64,000 nt of DNA from an uncultured Lachnospiraceae bacterium (GTDB lineage: Bacteria; Bacillota; Clostridia; Lachnospirales; Lachnospiraceae), in NCBI GenBank assembly GCA_910585555.1, contig CAJUFU010000004.1:10067-74066 (forward strand), in the 5' to 3' direction. Position 1 is the first letter of the stretch, and every line of letters begins with the position of its first letter. A program made the translations under genes and the position numbers. A model generated the notes under the pieces. That model saw only the letters and a list, made by a program, of their open reading frames with translations. It was not told where the DNA came from and ran no database searches. This document shows, piece by piece, positions 18,846 to 28,023 of the stretch.

Positions 18846-19889
18846 TTAGTCCATATTTTCGATGGCGGCCTGCTTGGCGGCATCAAAAGTGGTCACATTG
18901 ACGGGACCATAGGTACTCGTCTTATAGACGGGAACGGGCGCATCAAAACCATTAAAGTATACATAGCTTGAGGTGATGTTGATGTTCTGGAACACGCCTT
19001 CCTGCACGGTTTCCTGAGAACTGCCGTCGATCATCATCCGTTTGAGGGCGGGAGCGTCCGGGGAACTGACCTGGTAGTAAATATAGTCCCGATAGACATT
19101 AAACATGTCGATACGCTCATTGGTCAGTACTTCCACCACATCGCCGGATAGGGAATAGCGGCATAAGCGATAGTTTTCCGATACATCCATATAGTAGACG
19201 TAACCATCCTGGACGATAGGATTCCAGATATTTCCCTTCCAGATCACAGAATCTTTGTCGGTGGCCACATCCAGAGCATGGAGATAATGATCTCTGGCAG
19301 TACCCTGGTAATAAATCTTACCATTTACATAACAGTTTGGATTGATGATTTCGTTAGCCACAGTCTGTTTTTCTTTCTTGTCAATCCGTATTTTATCTAA
19401 AGAAGTGCCTTCCTTGTTATCATATTTTTCATAGTAAAGATAATTGCCGCACAGCTGCATACTGACAATATGGCATCTGTCCAGATTGACAGCGGATTTG
19501 CCTTTCAAATTGCTCCTGTAGATGCCGGAAGTCTGCATCATATATCCCAGGCCGTCTCCACCTGACTTTTTGGAGCCGCTGGTCATGGCATAATAGAGAT
19601 ATTTGCCGGCAGCATTGATGGAGGAGACGGGGCTGTTATTTAATTTTCGTATATCTGTCCCGTCGGCATTCATGGAGTAGAGGGTGTTGTTGTCATAGGC
19701 GTTGGCGAAATATACCCGCCCGTTTGACTCGCAGAAGAACCCGCCGTTATTCAGATTTCCTGCGGAATTGCCGCTTACATAATCTTCGTTCATGGTAACT
19801 TTGCTGGTTAAGAAAAAAATTACAAATAATGCGATTATTATAACACCTGTTATAGATACAATCAGGATGTTCTTTGCCTTGCTGCTCAT
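18846..19889 (-). CDS. Membrane-anchored DUF5050 beta-propeller-like protein
   Basis: The protein has an N-terminal transmembrane anchor (ILIVSITGVIIIALFVIFFL) and a large exported domain. The domain repeats a pattern of short beta strands: NGRVYFAN, then DGTDIRKLNN, GKYLYYAM, NGKIYYQG, DGYVYYMD and DYIYYQV, as in DUF5050/TolB-like propellers common in Clostridia. Ligand and function are unknown. It is transcribed divergently from pheA, and their -35 boxes overlap. Confidence 0.8.
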   Translation of the reverse strand: MSSKAKNILIVSITGVIIIALFVIFFLTSKVTMNEDYVSGNSAGNLNNGGFFCESNGRVYFANAYDNNTLYSMNADGTDIRKLNNSPVSSINAAGKYLYYAMTSGSKKSGGDGLGYMMQTSGIYRSNLKGKSAVNLDRCHIVSMQLCGNYLYYEKYDNKEGTSLDKIRIDKKEKQTVANEIINPNCYVNGKIYYQGTARDHYLHALDVATDKDSVIWKGNIWNPIVQDGYVYYMDVSENYRLCRYSLSGDVVEVLTNERIDMFNVYRDYIYYQVSSPDAPALKRMMIDGSSQETVQEGVFQNINITSSYVYFNGFDAPVPVYKTSTYGPVNVTTFDAAKQAAIENMD

Positions 19890-19919
19890 TTGACTGTCCT
19901 CCCATTTCCTGATACCTCT

Positions 19920-19948
19920 ATTATATCGATAATCCCGCTTGCTATCAA
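19920..19948 (-). promoter_or_regulatory. Promoter of the DUF5050 gene
   Basis: On the minus strand TTGATA (19948-19943) and a perfect TATAAT (19925-19920) are 17 bases apart, 30 bases before the start codon. Confidence 0.75.
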
Positions 19949-19967
19949 GGGGGATTTGGGGTAAACT
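19939..19967 (+). promoter_or_regulatory. Promoter of pheA
   Basis: TTGCTA (19939-19944) and TAAACT (19962-19967) are 17 bases apart, 62 bases before pheA. Its -35 box overlaps that of the divergent DUF5050 promoter by two bases. Confidence 0.6.
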
Positions 19968-20029
19968 GATGTTAAGTTTGTGAGAAACAGCAGACGAAAA
20001 GAAGTGACTTTACGAAAGGAAAGGACGGT

Positions 20030-21157
20030 ATGGATTTACTGACATTACGCGGAAAGCTGGATGAGATTGACGAACAGATTGTCAGGCTTTATGAGGAGCG
20101 CATGACAATTTCATCTAAGGTGGCGGATTACAAGATAGAGACCGGCAAGAAAGTTTTTGATAAGACCAGGGAGGAAGAGAAGCTTCAGAAGGTGAAATCT
20201 TTGACCCATAATGATTTCAATGCCTGCGGGGTGCAGGAACTGTTTCAGCAGATTATGTCCATGAGCCGTAAGCTGCAGTACAAAAAGCTGACGGAAGCGG
20301 GCGCTCTGGGCAGACTGCCTTTTATCGCGGTAGACAATCTGGATGTGGAGACAGCCCGGGTCGTTTTTCAGGGAGCGGAGGGGTCCTATTCCCAGATGGC
20401 CATGACCCAGTATTTTGGGGAGAGGGTGCATTCTTTTCATGTGGATACTTTTCGGGATGCCATGTGTGCCATCGAGGAAGGAAGCGCGGATTTTGCGGTG
20501 CTTCCCATAGAAAATTCCACGGCCGGTATTGTGAATGAGATATACGATCTGCTGGTGGAATTCGAGAACTATATTGTAGGAGAGCAGATCATCAAAATTT
20601 CCCACTGTCTGCTGGGCGTGCCGGGGGCGGACATCTCCGGGATTAAGACGGTGTATTCTCATCCCCAGTCCCTGATGCAGAGCGCAAGATTCTTAAGCGC
20701 TCATGAGAACTGGCAGCAGGTCAGTATACAGAATAATGCCTTTGCGGCCAGAAAGGTGAGTGAGGAGAAGGACATTACGCAGGCGGCCATTGCCAGCGAG
20801 CAGGCGGCCAAGATTTACGGCCTGGAAATCTTAAAACGGGGGGTCAACCAGTCGGAGACCAATTCCACTCGTTTTATCATCGTCACCAACCAGAAGATAT
20901 TTTTAAAGGCGGCGGAGAAAATCAGCATCTGTCTGGAACTGCCTCATGAGAGCGGGTCCTTGTACCATATGCTGTCACATTTCATATACAATAATTTGAA
21001 CATGACCAAGATTGAGAGCCGCCCGATTGAGGACAGGAATTGGGAATACAGATTCTTTATTGACTTTGAGGGGAATCTGGCGGACGGTGCGGTCAAGAAC
21101 GCTTTGCGGGGACTGCGGGAAGAGGCCCGCAACATGAAGATTTTGGGAAATTACTGA
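20030..21157 (+). CDS. pheA: Bifunctional chorismate mutase / prephenate dehydratase
   Basis: This P-protein converts chorismate to prephenate and then phenylpyruvate for phenylalanine synthesis. Residues about 1-90 are an AroQ chorismate mutase (LRGKLDEIDEQIVRLYEERM, then KVADYKIETGKKVFD). The prephenate dehydratase domain starts at FQGAEGSYSQMAM and includes LPIENSTAGIVNEIYDLL and NSTRFIIV. The ACT domain has LPHESGSLYHML and the Phe-sensing-type IESRPIEDRNWEYRFFIDFEG. An AAAGGAAAGG site precedes the ATG. Confidence 0.95.
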   Translation: MDLLTLRGKLDEIDEQIVRLYEERMTISSKVADYKIETGKKVFDKTREEEKLQKVKSLTHNDFNACGVQELFQQIMSMSRKLQYKKLTEAGALGRLPFIAVDNLDVETARVVFQGAEGSYSQMAMTQYFGERVHSFHVDTFRDAMCAIEEGSADFAVLPIENSTAGIVNEIYDLLVEFENYIVGEQIIKISHCLLGVPGADISGIKTVYSHPQSLMQSARFLSAHENWQQVSIQNNAFAARKVSEEKDITQAAIASEQAAKIYGLEILKRGVNQSETNSTRFIIVTNQKIFLKAAEKISICLELPHESGSLYHMLSHFIYNNLNMTKIESRPIEDRNWEYRFFIDFEGNLADGAVKNALRGLREEARNMKILGNY

Positions 21158-21176
21158 TACGGAGAGGCATAAGACA

Positions 21177-22466
21177 ATGAGAGAGGAAGAACTGGTTATT
21201 TATCGAGAATTCGCAGACGGCGCGATTTTAAAAGATATGGTATGGCTGATGGAGCACTACCGGGCAGGCGACGGCAGAGCGAGACCCCTTTTCTATGCGT
21301 GCATACACGGGCTTTTAAAGACAGCGGCGGACCATGGTTTCTATGGAAATCTTTGGCACTGTTATCTGACCAACTTGTTAGTCAATAACGAGAACAGTTA
21401 CAGCGTGGCCTGCGAGATTAGAGGCGAGGTGGAAGGCAGCATCAATGATCTGGTCCTGCATGATATCACGGTTTTTAAGGAGTTTTACGATTATGATTTC
21501 ACGGAGATGATGGAGATTCTAAAAGTACCGGAGTTTATGGTGATTTTATCCTATGAGAAACCCTCTCATGCGGGTAAGGTATACAATAAGCGTATCCGGG
21601 ACAGAATCTGTACGCTGGCGAAGCAGTTTGTGGAGAATGAAGACGCCCGTGCCATGAAGGCAACGCTGACGCAGTTTTACCGGGAGTACGGGGTAGGCAG
21701 TATGGGACTGCACAAGGCTTTCCGGGTGGTGCATACCGAAGCGGGGGCGGAGATTGTGCCGATCTTGAACATCGCCCATGTACATCTGGACGATCTGGTG
21801 GGATATGAGATTCCCAAGAAGAAATTGATTGACAATACGGAGGCCTTTGTGGCGGGCAGACGGGCCAATAACTGTCTGCTGTTCGGAGATGCCGGTACAG
21901 GAAAATCTTCCTGCGTGAAGGCCATTGCCAACGAGTATTATGACAGAGGGCTTCGCATCATCGAACTCTATAAACATCAGTTTCAGGATTTGAACAGTGT
22001 GATTTCCCAGGTAAAAAACAGAAATTATAAATTCATTATCTATATGGATGACCTGAGTTTTGAGGATTTTGAGATTGAGTACAAGTATTTGAAAGCTGTC
22101 ATTGAGGGCGGGCTTGAGAAAAAACCGGACAATGTACTGATTTACGCAACTTCCAACAGGCGGCATCTGATACGGGAGAATTACAGCGATAAGCAGGACC
22201 GCAGGGAAGAGGACATGCACGCGGGGGATACGGTGCAGGAGAAATTGTCGTTGGTCTACCGGTTCGGCGTATCCATATTCTTCTGTGCACCGGATAAAAA
22301 GCAGTTCCAGAAGATTGTTAAGACCCTGGCGGACAGAAACGGTGTGAATATGGAAGAGGAAGCACTGTACTTAGAAGCCAACAAGTGGGAGCTTGCCCAC
22401 GGCGGACTCTCTGGCAGGACGGCCCAGCAGTTCATTGATTATCTTCTGGGACAGCAGCCGGTATAG
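21177..22466 (+). CDS. DUF815-type AAA ATPase
   Basis: This is a conserved P-loop ATPase of the DUF815 family, with no settled function. An N-terminal alpha-helical half (about residues 1-215) is followed by the ATPase domain: Walker A FGDAGTGKSS near residue 240, Walker B-like IIYMDDLSFEDFE, and a sensor-type TSNRRHLIREN. A C-terminal lid ends with GLSGRTAQQFIDYLLG. Length is 429 residues. It follows pheA by 19 bases and is probably cotranscribed. Confidence 0.85.
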   Translation: MREEELVIYREFADGAILKDMVWLMEHYRAGDGRARPLFYACIHGLLKTAADHGFYGNLWHCYLTNLLVNNENSYSVACEIRGEVEGSINDLVLHDITVFKEFYDYDFTEMMEILKVPEFMVILSYEKPSHAGKVYNKRIRDRICTLAKQFVENEDARAMKATLTQFYREYGVGSMGLHKAFRVVHTEAGAEIVPILNIAHVHLDDLVGYEIPKKKLIDNTEAFVAGRRANNCLLFGDAGTGKSSCVKAIANEYYDRGLRIIELYKHQFQDLNSVISQVKNRNYKFIIYMDDLSFEDFEIEYKYLKAVIEGGLEKKPDNVLIYATSNRRHLIRENYSDKQDRREEDMHAGDTVQEKLSLVYRFGVSIFFCAPDKKQFQKIVKTLADRNGVNMEEEALYLEANKWELAHGGLSGRTAQQFIDYLLGQQPV

Positions 22467-22530
22467 AAAGTACAAATAGGGAACAAGACGATATACCAAA
22501 CGAAACTATATGGGGAAGAGGGGGATTCAT

Positions 22531-24060
22531 ATGAAAACATTTGCGGCCATAGACGTGGGTTCTTATGAGCTGGGGATGAAGATCTTCGAGATATCCTCTA
22601 AAAGCGGGATTAAGGAGATCGACCATATCAGACACCGCATCGACTTGGGGTCTGATACGTTCGCCAATGGAAAGATCAGTTATGAACGGGTGGACGAACT
22701 GTGCAGGGTCCTGCGGGACTATGCGTCTATCATGAAAGGTTATAAGGTGGAGGCGTATAAGGCATATGGAACCAGTGCCGTCAGGGAGACGGAGAATACC
22801 ATGATTGTCTTAGACCAGATTGCCCAGCGCACGGGCATCCGGATTGAGGTCTTAAGCAATTCGGAACAGCGGTTCTTAAATTATAAGGCAATTGCCTCTA
22901 AGGGAGATGTATTCAACAGAATCATAGAGAAAGGTACGGCCATCGTGGATATTGGCGGCGGCAGTATTCAGATTTCCTTGTTTGACAAAGATACATTGGT
23001 GACTACCCAGAACATGAAGCTGGGGGTTTTGAGACTACAAGATCAGATTGGGCGGTTAAATATACGGCCCGGACAGTATGACGGCATCCTGGATGAAATG
23101 GTCAGTTCTCATCTGGCAGTTTTTAAAAAGTTATATTTAAAAGACAGGCAGATCGACAATATCATCGTGGTAGATGATTACCTATCGGAAATTGTTGGCA
23201 AGAATATTCTGGGTTTGGAGCAGAGCAGTGTGGAGGCGTCCGCCATAGAGCAGTTTTTGGAGCGGATTAAGAGTAAATCGACCCAGGAAGCGGCTCATGC
23301 CCTGGATATGCCGGAGGAGAATATACCGCTTCTGTTTATTTCCGGTGTTTTAGTCAATCGGATTGCCAAAGTGATGGATGCCAAGTTAATCTGGGCTCCC
23401 GGCGTGACGCTCTGCGACGGTATGGCATACGAATTTGGAGAGAAGAACAAATTTATCAAAGAGAATCATGATTTTGAGCAGGATATTATTGCCTGTGCAC
23501 AGAATATCAGTAAACGCTATATGGGAAGCAAGCGCCGGGGCGAGACGCTGGAAAAGATAGCGTTGACCATCTTTGACAGTATGAATAAGGTACACGGCTT
23601 AGGGAAGAGAGAGAGACTGCTCCTTCGGATTGCCACGCTTTTACATGACTGTGGCAAGTATATCAGTCTGGTGAATCTGGGTGAATGCTCCTACAATATC
23701 ATCATGTCTACGGAGATCATCGGACTTTCCCATATAGAGCGGGAAATTGTAGCCAATGTGGTGAAGTATAATCACATGGACTTTGCCTACAGCGAGGTGG
23801 TGGGAAGCAGCGGTGCCATTGACAGGACAGCTTATTTAACGATAGCCAAGTTGACGGCAATCTTGAAGATAGCCAACGGCTTAGACCGCAGCCATAAGCA
23901 GAAGTTTAAGAATGTAAAGACCACGCTGAAAGAGGAGACATTGGTGATCACGGTGGATGCGTCCGTGGATATCACGCTGGAAAAAGGGCTGTTTACAAAA
24001 CGGGCAGAGTTCTTTGAGGAAGTCTATAGTGTGAAGCCGGTAATCCGGCAGAGAGGTTAA
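22531..24060 (+). CDS. Ppx/GppA-family phosphatase with HD domain (exopolyphosphatase-like)
   Basis: Members hydrolyse polyphosphate or pppGpp. The actin-like ATPase fold shows FAAIDVGSYELGMKIFEI at the start, AYGTSAVRETEN, and the phosphate-binding TAIVDIGGGSIQISLF. The C-terminal part is an HD-type domain with TLLHDCGKYISL. The start is set at the ATG behind GAGGGGG, 7 codons inside the longest frame. The next gene, 36 bases on, is polyphosphate kinase, which favours a role in polyphosphate turnover. Confidence 0.88.
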   Translation: MKTFAAIDVGSYELGMKIFEISSKSGIKEIDHIRHRIDLGSDTFANGKISYERVDELCRVLRDYASIMKGYKVEAYKAYGTSAVRETENTMIVLDQIAQRTGIRIEVLSNSEQRFLNYKAIASKGDVFNRIIEKGTAIVDIGGGSIQISLFDKDTLVTTQNMKLGVLRLQDQIGRLNIRPGQYDGILDEMVSSHLAVFKKLYLKDRQIDNIIVVDDYLSEIVGKNILGLEQSSVEASAIEQFLERIKSKSTQEAAHALDMPEENIPLLFISGVLVNRIAKVMDAKLIWAPGVTLCDGMAYEFGEKNKFIKENHDFEQDIIACAQNISKRYMGSKRRGETLEKIALTIFDSMNKVHGLGKRERLLLRIATLLHDCGKYISLVNLGECSYNIIMSTEIIGLSHIEREIVANVVKYNHMDFAYSEVVGSSGAIDRTAYLTIAKLTAILKIANGLDRSHKQKFKNVKTTLKEETLVITVDASVDITLEKGLFTKRAEFFEEVYSVKPVIRQRG

Positions 24061-24095
24061 GACCATATAATTTGATAGAAGGAGGCCATAGGGGG

Positions 24096-26225
24096 ATGGC
24101 GGAAGTTAAGGATTTTTCTAAGGATGAGTATTATAGTAACAGGGAGCTCAGCTGGCTGCTTTTTAATAAAAGAGTCTTGGCGGAGGCCAAGGATAAGCAG
24201 CTGCCTTTGTTTGAGAGGTTGAAGTTCTTGAGCATCACGGCTTCCAATCTGGATGAGTTTTTTATGGTGCGGGTGGCATCTTTGAAGGATATGGTGCACG
24301 CCGGGTATAAGAAGCGGGATATCGCTGGACTGACCACAGAGGAACAGCTTGCGAAGGTGAACGAGGAGACCCATCGTCTGGTGACACAGCAGTATAATAC
24401 CTACAACAGGTCTTTGATGCCCCAGCTTTTGGAGAGTGGCCTGCGTCTGATCAGTCATCATGAAGACTTAAGTAAAGAGGATGCGGCTTATGTAGATCAT
24501 TATTTTGCGGATAATGTTTATCCGGTGCTCACGCCTATGGCTGTGGATTCTTCCAGGCCTTTTCCGTTAATCCGTAATAAGTCCCTGAATCTGGGAGCTC
24601 TTGTGACGAAGAAAAACGGAGATGGAGAGCTGGAATTTGCCACCGTACAGGTGCCCAGCGTCCTCTCCCGTATTGTAACGATTCCTTCTGAGGAAGGGAT
24701 GAAATTGATCTTGTTAGAAGAAGTGATTGAGCGCAATATTCATAAGCTGTTCTTAAATTATGATATTGTCTGTACTTATCCTTTCCGCATTATGAGAAAC
24801 GCCGATCTGACGATTGAGGAAGAAGAGGCGGAGGACTTGCTGCAGGAGATTGAGAAACAGTTGAAAAAAAGGCAGTGGGGCCAGGTCATCCGTCTGGAAG
24901 TGGAAGAAGGGATTGACAGCAGGCTCTTGAAACTGATCAGGGAGGAACTTTCGATTCCCAAGGAAGATATCTATGCCATCAATGGGCCGCTGGATCTGAC
25001 TTTCCTGATGAAGATGTACGGCTTAGAGGGTTTCGATCACTTGAAAGAGCATAGTTATCTGAAACCTCAGCCAGTGCCAGAGCTGCCAGAGGACGCGGAT
25101 GTATTTGCAAAGATTCGGGAGGGAGATATCCTGATGCACCATCCCTACCAGACTTTCGAGCCGGTGGTAAGGTTCATCAGACAGGCGGCCAGGGACCCCG
25201 AGGTATTAGCCATTAAGCAGACGCTCTACCGGGTCAGTGGAAATTCGCCCATCATCGCCGCTTTGGAGCAGGCGGCTGAGAACGGCAAGCAGGTGTCGGT
25301 GTTGGTGGAATTGAAGGCCAGGTTTGACGAGGAAAACAATATCGTCTGGGCCAGAAAGCTGGAAAAAGCAGGCTGTCATGTAATCTATGGTCTGGTGGGG
25401 CTTAAGACCCACAGCAAGATTACCTTGGTGGTCAGGCGGGAGGAAAACGGCATCAGACGGTATGTGCATCTGGGCACTGGCAATTATAATGATTCCACGG
25501 CGAAGCTCTATACGGACGTGGGGCTCTTTACCTGTTCGGAAGCTGTGGGGGAGGATGCAACGGCAGTGTTTAACATGCTTTCCGGTTATTCGGAACCGCG
25601 AAGCTGGAACAAGCTTTCCCTGGCGCCTTATTGGTTAAAAGACAGGTTCCTGTATCTGATCGGCAGGGAGCGCGATCATGCTTTGGAGGGCAGGCCGGCC
25701 AAAATCATTGCCAAGATGAATTCTCTGTGTGATAAGAGTATCATTGAAGCCCTCTATGCGGCCAGCGCCGCAGGGGTAAAGATTGAGCTGATTATCCGGG
25801 GCATCTGCTGTCTGCGGACAGGAATCAAGGGCGTCAGCGAGAATATCACAGTGCGTTCCATCGTGGGCAATTATCTGGAACATGCCAGGATTTTCTATTT
25901 TGAGAATGACGGCAAACCGGAGTATTATTGTGCCAGCGCGGATTGGATGCCGAGAAACTTAGACCGCCGTGTGGAGATTTTATTTCCCATAGAGAAGGCG
26001 CCTTTACAGGAAAAAATCTGGCATATCTTAGAGTGTCAGCTTAAGGATACGGTGAAGGCTTCCATTCTGCAGCCTGACGGCAGTTATGAGAAGGTGGATA
26101 AGCGCGGAAAAGAAATATTTAATGCCCAGCTTGCGTTTTGCAAGGAGGCAAAATCTGTGTCCAGGGAAGAGACGCAGACTGCACAAAAGCGCATATTTAT
26201 TCCGAAGATGCATCATAATGATTGA
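24096..26225 (+). CDS. ppk1: Polyphosphate kinase 1
   Basis: Ppk1 makes long-chain polyphosphate from ATP. The N-terminal domain begins YYSNRELSWLLFNKRVL, a family hallmark. The catalytic domains have RFDEENNIVWARKLEKAG and KTHSKITLVVRRE (autophosphorylated His region), then YVHLGTGNYN, and IIRGICCLRTGIKG with SADWMPRNLDRRVEILFP near the end. The chosen ATG sits 11 bases after GAAGGAGG. It forms a polyphosphate module with the preceding Ppx/GppA-like gene. Confidence 0.95.
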   Translation: MAEVKDFSKDEYYSNRELSWLLFNKRVLAEAKDKQLPLFERLKFLSITASNLDEFFMVRVASLKDMVHAGYKKRDIAGLTTEEQLAKVNEETHRLVTQQYNTYNRSLMPQLLESGLRLISHHEDLSKEDAAYVDHYFADNVYPVLTPMAVDSSRPFPLIRNKSLNLGALVTKKNGDGELEFATVQVPSVLSRIVTIPSEEGMKLILLEEVIERNIHKLFLNYDIVCTYPFRIMRNADLTIEEEEAEDLLQEIEKQLKKRQWGQVIRLEVEEGIDSRLLKLIREELSIPKEDIYAINGPLDLTFLMKMYGLEGFDHLKEHSYLKPQPVPELPEDADVFAKIREGDILMHHPYQTFEPVVRFIRQAARDPEVLAIKQTLYRVSGNSPIIAALEQAAENGKQVSVLVELKARFDEENNIVWARKLEKAGCHVIYGLVGLKTHSKITLVVRREENGIRRYVHLGTGNYNDSTAKLYTDVGLFTCSEAVGEDATAVFNMLSGYSEPRSWNKLSLAPYWLKDRFLYLIGRERDHALEGRPAKIIAKMNSLCDKSIIEALYAASAAGVKIELIIRGICCLRTGIKGVSENITVRSIVGNYLEHARIFYFENDGKPEYYCASADWMPRNLDRRVEILFPIEKAPLQEKIWHILECQLKDTVKASILQPDGSYEKVDKRGKEIFNAQLAFCKEAKSVSREETQTAQKRIFIPKMHHND

Positions 26226-26261
26226 TGTGATATCGCAGCAAGGAAAGGAATGGATTTCAAC

Positions 26262-26858
26262 ATGAAAATATATCTGGCTTCGGCGTCGCCCAGGCGAAAG
26301 GAACTGTTAAGACAGGTGGGGATTCCCTTTAAAGTCATGCCGAGTATGATAGAGGAAAACGTCACCAAAGAAAGACCGGATGAGGTGGTGGAAGAATTAT
26401 CTTATCAAAAGGCGGTGGATGTCTGCGGCAGATTGACGGCAGAGGGAAAAGAAGACTTTGTGGTCATCGGTGCGGATACGGTGGTGGCTGCCTGGGGCAA
26501 GATTCTGGGGAAACCCAAAGACAAGGAAGATGCAAAGCGGATGCTGGGTGATCTGCAGGGCGCGGGGCACCAGGTCTATACCGGGGTCACGATCGCCTGG
26601 AAATACAAGGATATGTCCGCCATGTACGCTACTTTCAGCGAGTGTACGGATGTGACCATGTATTCCATGAGCAGCGAAGAGATTGGGCGCTATGTGGACA
26701 GCGGCGAACCCATGGATAAGGCAGGGGCTTATGCGATTCAGGGTCTTTGCGCCGCTTACATCCAGGGAATCTGCGGGGATTATAACAATGTGGTGGGACT
26801 GCCGGTGGGGAGACTGTGTCAGGAACTGAAACGAAGAGGTCTTTTTCCGGTTGCGTAA
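26262..26858 (+). CDS. maf: Maf-family nucleotide pyrophosphatase
   Basis: Maf proteins hydrolyse non-canonical nucleoside triphosphates such as dTTP, UTP or modified forms. The N-terminal ASASPRRKELLRQVG, the VIGADTVV segment with the catalytic Asp, and the GEPMDKAGAYAIQG motif are all present. The ATG at 26262 gives the usual MKIYLASASPRR start; another ATG lies four codons upstream. Length is 198 residues. Confidence 0.93.
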   Translation: MKIYLASASPRRKELLRQVGIPFKVMPSMIEENVTKERPDEVVEELSYQKAVDVCGRLTAEGKEDFVVIGADTVVAAWGKILGKPKDKEDAKRMLGDLQGAGHQVYTGVTIAWKYKDMSAMYATFSECTDVTMYSMSSEEIGRYVDSGEPMDKAGAYAIQGLCAAYIQGICGDYNNVVGLPVGRLCQELKRRGLFPVA

Positions 26859-26869
26859 GGAGGATTACA

Positions 26870-27127
26870 ATGTTTGATGAGAAGGTAATACAGTGTTTTT
26901 TGGACAATCAGCTGCAGTTATATCCGGAGAAAATAGCCGAAACGCCTGAGGAGGCTGAGAACTTCCTGGAAGAGTGTATGGCAGTGGTGGTAAATTCTGT
27001 CAGGGAAGTCTGGGAGTTCTTTGAGGAAGAGGGCATAGATATGGAGGGCGCCGACGAGGATGAGATTCTGGAAGCGTCCGAAGTATTTGAAGTGGGCGAC
27101 GGCAGATATCTGATTGTGGAAGGATAG
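26870..27127 (+). CDS. Small acidic conserved protein of unknown function
   Basis: An 85-residue protein starting at the ATG behind AAGGAGG, 11 bases after maf, so likely in the same operon. It is strongly acidic (many Glu and Asp, for example EEEGIDMEGADEDE) and predicted mostly helical, ending in a short strand-like YLIVEG. No signal peptide, transmembrane segment or known motif was seen. Confidence 0.75.
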   Translation: MFDEKVIQCFLDNQLQLYPEKIAETPEEAENFLEECMAVVVNSVREVWEFFEEEGIDMEGADEDEILEASEVFEVGDGRYLIVEG

Positions 27128-27195
27128 CGGCCCGGCATAGTTTACAGAATGGGGCGTCTATGTGAGAATGCGGGATGGCGGCTGGTGTTAGACTG

Positions 27196-28002
27196 TCAGC
27201 GCAGCAGACTGCGCATGGTCTTGGCCAGACCGTCATGATCGTTATCCAGGCTGGTGATCACATCGGCCTTTTGTTTCACATTGTCTGAGGCGTTTTGCAT
27301 GGCGATGCCGGTGCCGGCAGCTGTGAGCATGGAAATATCATTGTCCGCATCGCCGGCGGCGTAGGCGTCGGAGAGGGGGACATGAAAGTAGTCGCACAGA
27401 AAGCGCACCGCGTTTCCCTTCCCGGCATCCCAGTCAAACAGTTCCAGATACATATGGTTGGAGTAGATGGTGCGGACTTTGTTTTCGGCCCAGGAGGCGA
27501 TGCTTTGGCGGAAAGCTTCCAGTTTCCGGGTATCCTCCAAGCTGATGGCTAACATCTTAAAAGGGCCTTCTGTAAGTGCGTCCCTCAATACGGGAGAGAC
27601 TACAAGCGGCAGATGGATTTTTCTGCGGTAGTAGGTTACCTCCTCGTCTTCAGCGGGAGAAACGATGGCATCGCTTCGATAGGTCTGGATATGCAGGTTA
27701 TATTTGTCCGCCTGGCTTTGCAGATAAGGGATATAGGAAAGAGGCAGTCTCTTTTCCAGGATGCTTGTGGAGCGGTCACAGTCATAAATCTGGCTGCCGT
27801 TACTGCAGGTCAGAAAGATACCGGGCTGGGTGAGCCCGGCTTTTTCTTTGACTTCCAATATGCTTAAGAGGGGCCTGCCGGAGGATAAGATCAGCTTATT
27901 ACCGGCCAGGAGAAATTCATCCAAAAAAGCTTTGGTGCCGGGAGATACCCGGCTTTCGTTATTTAAAAGTGTTCCGTCTAAATCAGTAAATAAGAGTTTC
28001 AT
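27196..28002 (-). CDS. Cof-type HAD-superfamily phosphatase
   Basis: This is a HAD hydrolase of the Cof/YidA group, which dephosphorylates sugar phosphates or other small metabolites. Motif I is LLFTDLDGTLLNN at the N-terminus, motif II LILSSGRP, and motif IV AAGDADNDISML near residue 215. A C2-type cap lies between. It is the last gene of a minus-strand run (ABC-F, PHP, HAD) with gaps of 2 and 21 bases, consistent with one operon. Confidence 0.9.
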   Translation of the reverse strand: MKLLFTDLDGTLLNNESRVSPGTKAFLDEFLLAGNKLILSSGRPLLSILEVKEKAGLTQPGIFLTCSNGSQIYDCDRSTSILEKRLPLSYIPYLQSQADKYNLHIQTYRSDAIVSPAEDEEVTYYRRKIHLPLVVSPVLRDALTEGPFKMLAISLEDTRKLEAFRQSIASWAENKVRTIYSNHMYLELFDWDAGKGNAVRFLCDYFHVPLSDAYAAGDADNDISMLTAAGTGIAMQNASDNVKQKADVITSLDNDHDGLAKTMRSLLR

Positions 28003-28023
28003 ATCCGTTACATTCCCTGCTGT

